NCBI GenBank assembly: GCA_916610825.1
Contig: OU744451.1
Coordinates: 10,914,864 to 10,978,863, forward strand
Source of the DNA: Haliclystus octoradiatus
Taxonomy: Eukaryota > Cnidaria > Staurozoa > Stauromedusae > Haliclystidae
DNA length: 64,000 bases
Reading direction: 5' to 3'
A program made the translations under genes and the position numbers. The notes under the pieces were generated by a model. The model saw nothing but the letters and a program-made list of their open reading frames with translations. It made no database searches and was not told the origin of the DNA. Shown here in pieces: positions 57,548 to 64,000 of the stretch. Numbering within the stretch: position 1 is the stretch's first letter; every line of letters starts with the position of its first letter.

Positions 57548-58276
57548 AGATCACGCAAGCACAGAAGAGATTAGCAGTGAGGATATAAGCCATGAGGAAT
57601 CATCGTATAGCGACAACAACTTTAATGAAGACCCTAACAATTTGGATAGTCTCAATCAATCGATAGAGAGTGGTTTGGGTGTCTCACCCATCCAAAAGAA
57701 ACGACTCCGTGTTTCCAAACGGTACGGCAGGAGTAAGCTCCAGCGGATCCAGAATACATTAACTGATAAGATGCAGAAATTCACAGATCATAAGCTGTCA
57801 GATGCAACAACGAGTAGCTCTGGATTCAATTTTATGGATGGCATTGCAGTTTTGGATCAACTCAAAAGTCGATTTGTTGAATCTACCTCAAAGACTGAGA
57901 AGGTAAGAAAAAGAGTATTTAACAATATTGATTATATAGTCCGGTTTACAGTATACAGTAGTATACGTCATTGTTATCAAAATTTTAAACTATTTCAATC
58001 ATCATTATCATTTATCACCTATAACTATTATCTTATTATTTTAAACCTTATATCAATCAAAGCTCATTTAGGTACTTCATAAGCTGTACATGATATTTTT
58101 TTAACTCTCTACCTTGAGGACTTCACGGCCTAACGTTAGGTTGGACACCGTTTTTGAAGATTCAAAAATGGATTGTTCATCAATGTGCTATTCTTCTATC
58201 AGTAAATTGTTTTTATTTTAGATTCAAATCCTTACGGTTCTACCAAAGACTTGGAAAATTGCGCAAATAGAGAATA
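57548..58276 (+). pseudogene. Two-exon fragment of a transposon-type protein (LKxRF...SEKIQILT motif)
   Basis: An acceptor-like TTACAG precedes 57548. The frame reads an acidic DHASTEEISSEDISHEESS, a basic KKRLRVSKRYGRSKLQR, then LDQLKSRFVESTSKTEK and ends at GAG AAG/GTAAGA (57902/57903). A TTTTATTTTAG acceptor at 58221 is followed by IQILTVLPKTWKIAQIEN in matching phase, so the joined reading crosses the intron cleanly. 'LK.RF..S.S.SEKIQ.LT.LP..W' recurs in uncharacterised repetitive proteins of cnidarians (memory). Upstream exons are replaced by Gypsy gag and the second exon is cut by LINE sequence, so only a remnant is left. Confidence 0.55.
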
Positions 58277-58299
58277 AGCATAAAATAATTGATTATAAT

Positions 58300-60350
58300 A
58301 ATACATAGATATATGTACAGCTGCAAGGTTAATTAAATACGAAACTTAACAGTTATTAGATGCTGTAATTTTATTGGTATTTGAATGCTTCTCAAGGAGA
58401 CTTTTGAAACTTTTCCTTTTGGAAACCTCCTTCATTGTAGACGGTAGATCATTCCACTTATGAGCACCAGCATATTGAAATGAGTGGCGATGGCTTGACT
58501 TGATGTATATGTCATTATGGGTGTGAGATCTTGTCTTGGTCGTATTTGGTTGTTGAAATATATGGGAGAGCAGAGGAGGAGCTAGATTGAATTTTAGTTT
58601 GTGAGTGAGCATTAGTTGGTGTGAGGTTATTCTGTCTCTGACAGAAAGCCAGCCAAGCCGGCTTTGCATATCAGAGATTCGAGTGCGATAATTACAACGG
58701 AGTACTGCCCTCATTCCTCTGTTTTGTAATCTCTGGAGGCGGTCAAGATGTTGGACTTTGCAATTCCCCCATGCGACAGCGCAGTAATCAAAGTGTGGCA
58801 AAACAATAGAGTTATAAATTAATTGAGCTGATTCTTGCGGAATGAAACGTCTTATGAATTTGAGGACACCCAACCCTCTATTGATTTTCTTAATTATGCA
58901 ATCAATATGGTCATCAAATAGCAGGTTTTCATCCATTAAGACACCTAAATACTTCAATAAATACACACGCTTAACAGGTTCGTCATTCAACTTCACTTGA
59001 AAATCATGGTTTGCATCTTGTTTTTTCAAGTTTGGTTTAGTGCCTATCATCATACAATTTGTTTTAACGACATTTACTGTTAGTTTATTGGCACATAGCC
59101 AGCCGTAGATTTGGTTCAAGTCAGCTACTAAGGAATGTTCAATAATATTTACATTTTTATTTGCGACATATAATAAAGTGTCATCAGCATATAAATTAAT
59201 GTTACAATTATGTACAGAATAAGAAATATCATTTATATAAATTAAAAATAGTAATGGCCCAAGGATCGATCCTTGAGGAACGCCATGTTTTATTGTACCT
59301 AAATTAGAATTAGTATTATTTATATTTACAATTTGTTTTCTATTTATTAAATAGGATCTGAAAAAATTTAAGCTATTTTCATCATTAGCGTATAATTGTA
59401 ATTTGTCCAATAAAATATAAAAATTTACAGTATCAAAAGCTTTTTTTAAGTCAATGCTGACTACACCTATCAATTTATGATTAAATATATTATCATAACA
59501 AAACTCCGAAAAGTTTAAAGTGCTAGTATCTGTTGAGTGATTTTTACGAAAACCAGATTGAAATGTTGTGAGTAAATTATGAATAGACAGATAATGGTTA
59601 AATTGCATATATACAGCTTTTTCTAAAAGTTTCGAGATAACAGGGAGGAGATTGGGCGATAGTTTGTTCTCTCGGTGATGGTATCTCCCTTGTGCAATGG
59701 AGAAACCTTAGCAGTTTTGAGTGCCTCCGGGAAGACACCACTACTGAGAGAAAGGTTAAATATTTTTGTTAAGGACGGTGCAATACTGTGCGCCGTTAGT
59801 TTCAAAATGCGCGTTTCGATTTGTTCAATACCAACCGACCGTTTTGGGGAAGTTTAAAAATTAAGTGTTCCGTGTCTGAGTTCGAAATTAAATTAAATTT
59901 AAATTGATTTGCTAGAGTGTGTATATTTGATACAGAATTTAAATAAGTTTTTGCTAAAGTAATTGGGTTGTAGTTATCTAACGATGGAATTAATGAGGGT
60001 AATTTGCTTGGTATTTCTAAAAAGTAACTATTAAATTAATTTGCTATTGTTAATGTATTCGTAATAGGTTTATCATCTATATTGATTTCATTGATATTTA
60101 CATTTTTTCTCTTGTTTGGTAATAACAGTTTTAAAAACTTCCACATTTGTTTTGGATTTTGTTTTGTTTCTAATATATTTTTACAATAATAAGTTCTTTT
60201 GCATAGCCTAAAATACTTCGTAAATTCATTTCTAGAATGCTTAAATAAATTAAAAAATGTTATGTCTTTAGTCCTAATAAATAATTTGTGGTAGTTGTCA
60301 TGCTTATTCCTCAACATAATAGCATGATCATCTAAATCATTTGTTGATCA
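58300..60350 (-). pseudogene. 5'-truncated LINE (jockey/CR1-like) reverse transcriptase
   Basis: From about 60350: DDHAIMLRNKHDNYHKLF and NEFTKYFRLCKRTYY (linker after the missing endonuclease), a stop near 60032, a PSLTKIFNLSLSSGVFPEALK finger region (two pieces, 59805-59700), NYRPISS and a frameshift near 59630. The long frame 59608-58346 follows: FQSGFRKNHSTDT, VVSIDLKKAFDTVN, HGVPQGSILGPLLFLIYIND, LYADDTLLY, YLGVLMDENLLFDDH and the C-terminal WNDLPSTMKE. The catalytic box is intact but the element has lost its endonuclease and has at least one stop and one frameshift. The 3' tail ends near 58290 in an ATTATTATAAT stretch. Confidence 0.85.
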
Positions 60351-60383
60351 TTTGTGTCCTGCGCGTAGATCAACATCTTAACA

Positions 60384-60397
60384 GGTTATGGGCCCAG
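60384..60397 (+). promoter_or_regulatory. Copia primer binding site (initiator tRNA-Met half-molecule type)
   Basis: GGTTATGGGCCCAG is complementary to the anticodon arm of animal initiator tRNA-Met, the half-tRNA primer used by Copia. It follows TTAACA, a plausible LTR end at 60383, and precedes the gag ATG at 60450. Confidence 0.75.
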
Positions 60398-60449
60398 GCA
60401 TTTAAATATATTTATATCAGAAACTAGTAAATTTGATACAGCAAAAGTA

Positions 60450-60910
60450 ATGGCGTCTAATAATTATCTTGAAAGACAGGTATATAAAATCGAAAAATTC
60501 GATGGGGAGAATTTCCATGACTGGAAGTTTTTAATGGAAATGACGCTGAAGTCTAAAGGATTATGGGGTTTCATAACTGGAACAGAAACAGAACCAAGAG
60601 ATGAAGCTACGCAAGAAGCAAAGAACATTTATTCTGCATAACAAGATAAAACGATGGCATTGTTATGTTTACTTGTGGCAAAGTCACAATTAGTTCATGT
60701 AAGGGGTACGAGAACTCCAAAAGAAGCATGGAACAAATTAGAAAAAATATTTGAAAAGAAAAGCCTTGCGAACAAAATTTTCTTAAAAAAGAAATTATAT
60801 AGAACCGTCATGCTAGAAGAAGAATCAATGCAAGAGCATATTAATAAAGTAAAAACTTTGGCAGACAAGCTAGACGCTGTATGATCAAAAGTTAAAGAAG
60901 AGGAAAAAAA
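60450..60910 (+). pseudogene. Copia Gag, N-terminal part, split by a LINE
   Basis: Opens MASNNYLERQVYKIEKFDG and continues with WKFLMEMTLKSKGLWGFI, then AMALL-type ALLCLLVAKSQLVHV and AWNKLEKIFEKKSLANKI, the Copia Gag (UBN2/Retrotran_gag_2-like) fold. In-frame stops are at 60639-60641 and 60882-60884. The reading SKVKEEE at 60885-60910 is interrupted by LINE sequence and continues at 63843 with DIVTILLASLPESYNNLITA. It is a dead copy, although the primer site next to it is well preserved. Confidence 0.85.
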
Positions 60911-60915
60911 TTTTT

Positions 60916-63618
60916 ATGGATTCTTCATTATTAGATATACCTGGATATACATTGTACCGCAAAGATCGAAATGATGGCAGAAAAGGTGGTGGGATTGCAG
61001 TTTATATTTCTTCGAGGATTGAAGTAAAAGTAAGAGACGATTTAAACATTTTACAAAGTGAGATTTCTGAACTATTATGGATAGAATTAATTTTCAAGTC
61101 TGCAAAACCACGATTGATTGGCATATGTTATCGCCCACCTGATGCTGACATTAATATATTGGCTGATTGCATCTCAACTGCTACATCGTCCAGCGTAGAA
61201 ACATTAATTTGTGGAGACTTTAATATTAATTTGAACGATCGTACTGATAAAAAGAAAGTTTCTTTTTTAATAAATGATATGAATTTCAAACAATTCATAA
61301 AAGATCCTACTAGATTGGCATTCAATAATAAGACTAACAAAAGCAGTCAAACATTAATTGATCATATTTATGTAAACGAGCCAAAACATTTTCAACAAAG
61401 TGGCGTAATTCCTTCTTGCTTGAGTGATCATGACTTGATTTATACAGTACGCCGTAATTATCGTGAAACCTCAAAGTACAATTCATCAAGTTGGGTCAAA
61501 TATCGCAGCTATAGAAAGCTTGACCCTGAACAGTTTTGTAAGGATTTATCAGAATCGTCTATAGGGCAGTCACCCTATGCTGGTAACGTAGATGCATGCC
61601 TACAATCATTCACAGATACTTTTTTAACTATCCTCAACAAGCATGCGCCAATACGTTCTAAACGCTTTCGAAAAATGACTGCACCGTGGATAAATGGCGA
61701 CATAATTGAAGCAATTCACGAAAGAGATTACAATTATAAAAAATTTAGAAAAAGCCAATCAAGCTTGGATCATAATAGCTTTCGTAAAACTAGAAACCAT
61801 GTGAAAAAATTAGTTAAATATGCAAAAGCTTCATATCATACAAAATTAATAACTCAATCTTTAAGAAATTCTCCTCGTTCTGCCTGGAAAGAGATTAAAC
61901 GACTTTTGCCACAAACAATAAATGTAAAGCCAACAGAATTATTGGTTAGAGATAAATTAGTTATCGATAAAAAGGAGATTGCAAACGAATTCAATGCTCA
62001 TTTTTCGAAGACGTGCACACCAATTGATGGTCCGCCCATTGAGCAACGAGAATGTCTTTTATCTGATGATTTAAACCTTACAATACCTCTTGTAACTATT
62101 GAATGGACTTATGAACAGCTAATAAAACCAAAAGAACATAAGGCAGTTGGCCTTGATGGTATCAGTGGAAAAGCACTGAAGCTAGCAGCACCAATCATAT
62201 CACGCCCACTTACTGAAATATTCAACATTTCTATTTGCTCGAAATGTTATCCCCTATCTTTCAAGTCTGCAAAGATTTCGGCATTGTTTAAAAAAGGTGA
62301 CAAAAGGCTCACAACAAATTACAGGCCTATTTCTGTATTACCGATAATCAGTAAAATTTTGGAAAGACACTTTTCCATATATTTATATGAACACTTGCAA
62401 AATAATAAAATTTTATCTAAATGGCAAAGTGGTTTTCGCCAGCAGCATTCAACATGTACTTGTCTCACTAGTATGCTCGACGATTGGCTCGTAGATCTAG
62501 ATCGTGGTCTGTATGAAGGGATAGTATTACTGGATTTTGCCAAAGCTTTTGATAAAGTACACCATGAGTTACTTTTAACTAAATTAGAGTCATACGGAGT
62601 TCCAATTGAATGGTTTAAATCATATTTGTCTGGACGCAATCAACGAGTTTATTTTGATGGCGAATTATCTGATTCAATGCCAATCGCAGCTGGTGTACCA
62701 CAGGGGTCAGTTCTTGGACCCTTATTATTTTGCTGTTTGATCAACGACCTACCTGATTGTCTACCACACTCGTGTCATTGTCATATGTACGCAGATGACA
62801 CTACTTTATATTTAGCTGATAAGTCTACATCTATTATAGAAGAAATATTACAGAACTGTCTAGATGCTGCATCAATCTGGTGTCATGAAAATAGAATGCA
62901 GCTCAATGCCAATAAAACAAATGTTATGCTAGCAACTACCACTCATCGTAAGCAGCCAACTCCCATCTCATTAATAATCAAAGATCAAGGCATCAATCAA
63001 TCAACAAGTATAAAACTATTAGGAATCAAATTAACATCGAGAATTAACAATGTTGAGCAATGCGTAAATAATCAATGCCACAAGTTATCTACTGCCCTGT
63101 TTTTTATACAAAATGCTAGTAAATATATAACACCTAATATAACAAAGATGTTATTGAAAACATACTTTTGGCCACACATAATATACTGTTTGCCAGCATG
63201 GGGACCTCTAACTAATGACGCACAAAAACAACGAATAAATCGTTTAATGGCACGAGCAGGTCGATTAGTTTATGGTAAAAATAGTATTATTAATTTTAAT
63301 GACTTAGTTTTAAGTATGGGCTGGTTACCAGTCCAACAACAAATAGATTTGGAACTTTGCTGCTTAATTTATAAATGCCTACAGAAAGAAACTGGAGAAT
63401 ATTTAAATACAAAAATAAATCCAACTGAAAATTCTACCAGAGGAAAGAAGCAAAATCTGCTAACACTACCACTACGCAAAACTAATTATGGACAAGCTGC
63501 ATTTTCTTTTCATGGATCAAAGGTCTGGAACAATTTACCTAGTGATGTTAGATCTATTAAAATCAGTAAGACTTCATTTTATAGCAACGTTAGAAACCAT
63601 TTTATAAGCACCCTTTAA
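60916..63618 (+). CDS. LINE endonuclease (partial)-reverse transcriptase, 900-residue open frame
   Basis: It begins DIPGYTLYRKDRNDGRKGGG, which is the middle of a jockey/CR1-type APE endonuclease, so the first strands of that domain are missing. ICYRPPDADI, LICGDFNINL, LIDHIYVN and SDHDLIYTV complete it. RT has KEHKAVGLDGISGKALK, NYRPISVLPIISKILE, QSGFRQQHSTCTCLT, IVLLDFAKAFDKVHH, AAGVPQGSVLGPLLFC, MYADDTTLY (residues ~625-628) and GIKLTSRIN, ending with VWNNLPSDVR. The whole remaining frame is free of stops, so this is a recent insertion of an active family, though it cannot encode a full endonuclease. Confidence 0.88.
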   Translation: MDSSLLDIPGYTLYRKDRNDGRKGGGIAVYISSRIEVKVRDDLNILQSEISELLWIELIFKSAKPRLIGICYRPPDADINILADCISTATSSSVETLICGDFNINLNDRTDKKKVSFLINDMNFKQFIKDPTRLAFNNKTNKSSQTLIDHIYVNEPKHFQQSGVIPSCLSDHDLIYTVRRNYRETSKYNSSSWVKYRSYRKLDPEQFCKDLSESSIGQSPYAGNVDACLQSFTDTFLTILNKHAPIRSKRFRKMTAPWINGDIIEAIHERDYNYKKFRKSQSSLDHNSFRKTRNHVKKLVKYAKASYHTKLITQSLRNSPRSAWKEIKRLLPQTINVKPTELLVRDKLVIDKKEIANEFNAHFSKTCTPIDGPPIEQRECLLSDDLNLTIPLVTIEWTYEQLIKPKEHKAVGLDGISGKALKLAAPIISRPLTEIFNISICSKCYPLSFKSAKISALFKKGDKRLTTNYRPISVLPIISKILERHFSIYLYEHLQNNKILSKWQSGFRQQHSTCTCLTSMLDDWLVDLDRGLYEGIVLLDFAKAFDKVHHELLLTKLESYGVPIEWFKSYLSGRNQRVYFDGELSDSMPIAAGVPQGSVLGPLLFCCLINDLPDCLPHSCHCHMYADDTTLYLADKSTSIIEEILQNCLDAASIWCHENRMQLNANKTNVMLATTTHRKQPTPISLIIKDQGINQSTSIKLLGIKLTSRINNVEQCVNNQCHKLSTALFFIQNASKYITPNITKMLLKTYFWPHIIYCLPAWGPLTNDAQKQRINRLMARAGRLVYGKNSIINFNDLVLSMGWLPVQQQIDLELCCLIYKCLQKETGEYLNTKINPTENSTRGKKQNLLTLPLRKTNYGQAAFSFHGSKVWNNLPSDVRSIKISKTSFYSNVRNHFISTL

Positions 63619-63842
63619 ATAGATATATTTGTATTAAAATCATTTTTTAACCGGTTTTCTTATTAATTATTTTTTAATTTTTTTTTTTAATTCTTATTTG
63701 TTAAAAAATCGTTATTTCATATAGATATGTTAAATTTATTATACCATAGTTATGTAAATCGAATGCAGTGTAAAACAGGTGCCGTTAGTGCGCCTACCTG
63801 TCATTTCTCGATACAAAATAAAGTTAACAAACAAACAAACAA
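63619..63842 (+). repeat. LINE 3' untranslated region with (AAAC)n tail
   Basis: T-rich stretch at 63635-63710, then ACAAAATAAAG and four to five AAAC units before Copia sequence resumes. Confidence 0.75.
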
Positions 63843-64000
63843 AGGACATTGTCACAATTTTACTTGCAAGTCTTCCTGAGTCATATAATAACTTAATAAC
63901 TGCTATGGACAATATTAAAGTTGAAGAGTTAGATTGGGAATATGCTACTTCCAGGTTGCTACAAGAGGAGCATAAGAGGAAAGAATCAGGGTTACTTGAT
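63843..64000 (+). pseudogene. Copia Gag continuation (runs off the right edge)
   Basis: Reads DIVTILLASLPESYNNLITA, then EELDWEYATSRLLQEEHKRK, the segment of Copia Gag that follows the part ending at 60910. The zinc knuckle and pol would lie beyond the window. Confidence 0.85.

Larger units (their letters stand above)
60911..63842 (+). mobile_element. LINE inserted in the Copia gag, 5' truncated
   Basis: The Copia gag reading stops at about 60910 and resumes at 63843. The inserted LINE has one ORF, a ~220-base 3' untranslated region and an (AAAC)n tail at 63827-63841. Its 5' end begins inside the endonuclease, as expected for incomplete reverse transcription. I cannot define a clear target duplication; AGG occurs on both sides. 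Confidence 0.85.

Overview
This is a 64 kb piece of an AT-rich animal (metazoan) nuclear genome. I recognise no host gene with a known function. Nearly everything that can be read is transposable elements at different stages of decay, separated by low-complexity and tandem-repeat DNA. The mix (DIRS-type, BEL/Pao, chromodomain Gypsy, Copia primed by half of initiator tRNA-Met, several LINE groups, a YqaJ-nuclease DNA transposon of ISL2EU type, a long-TIR transposon with a spliced transposase gene, Penelope/retrozyme-like repeats) fits an aquatic invertebrate such as a cnidarian, sponge or invertebrate deuterostome. I cannot narrow it further.

Layout. 1-2.7 kb: decayed DIRS-like gag and reverse transcriptase (minus strand). 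2.83-7.07 kb: a two-gene ISL2EU/Harbinger-like transposon with a broken THAP/DDE transposase facing an intact SAP-SWIM-YqaJ nuclease. 7.3-13.8 kb: LINE relics (minus strand) carrying a piece of DIRS tyrosine recombinase and split by an internally deleted Gypsy element (7949-12144, 4-bp target duplication). 15.5-19.9 kb: relics of a repetitive protein family, a SAP-like N-terminus and a SAP+RT element. 20-22.2 kb: palindromic repeats, a hammerhead-like/Penelope-like repeat and an exon-like fragment. 22.8-25.1 kb: a 74-bp satellite of about 31 units.

26.456-31.084 kb: a structurally complete DNA transposon with 9-bp target duplication, 76-bp TIRs, repeated subterminal 12-mers and a three-exon gene for a predicted RNase H-fold transposase. 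31.209-41.454 kb: a BEL/Pao retrotransposon (minus strand, 5-bp target duplication), itself interrupted by an intact LINE (35060-38652, 10-bp target duplication, 1083-aa ORF). 43.24-45.20 kb: a non-autonomous element with 35-bp TIRs and 7-bp target duplication. 46.3-50.2 kb: a nearly intact LINE with a 2A-like peptide before its endonuclease and 136-bp tandem monomers upstream. 50.5-52.1 kb: a tandem pair of hammerhead-like repeats and two long foldbacks. 53.6-55.3 kb: a coding-free LTR element. 55.3-57.5 kb: a second, rearranged Gypsy copy. 57.5-58.3 kb: a spliced transposon-protein fragment. 58.3-60.35 kb: a 5'-truncated LINE (minus strand). 60.38-64 kb: a Copia gag split by another LINE.

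The genes do not form a pathway. They are parasites nested in one another, and insertion order can be read at several points: LINE in BEL; Gypsy in LINE; LINE in Copia; Gypsy in the coding-free LTR element. The pieces most likely to be recent or functional are the LINE in BEL, the 26.5-31.1 kb transposon and the YqaJ nuclease gene.
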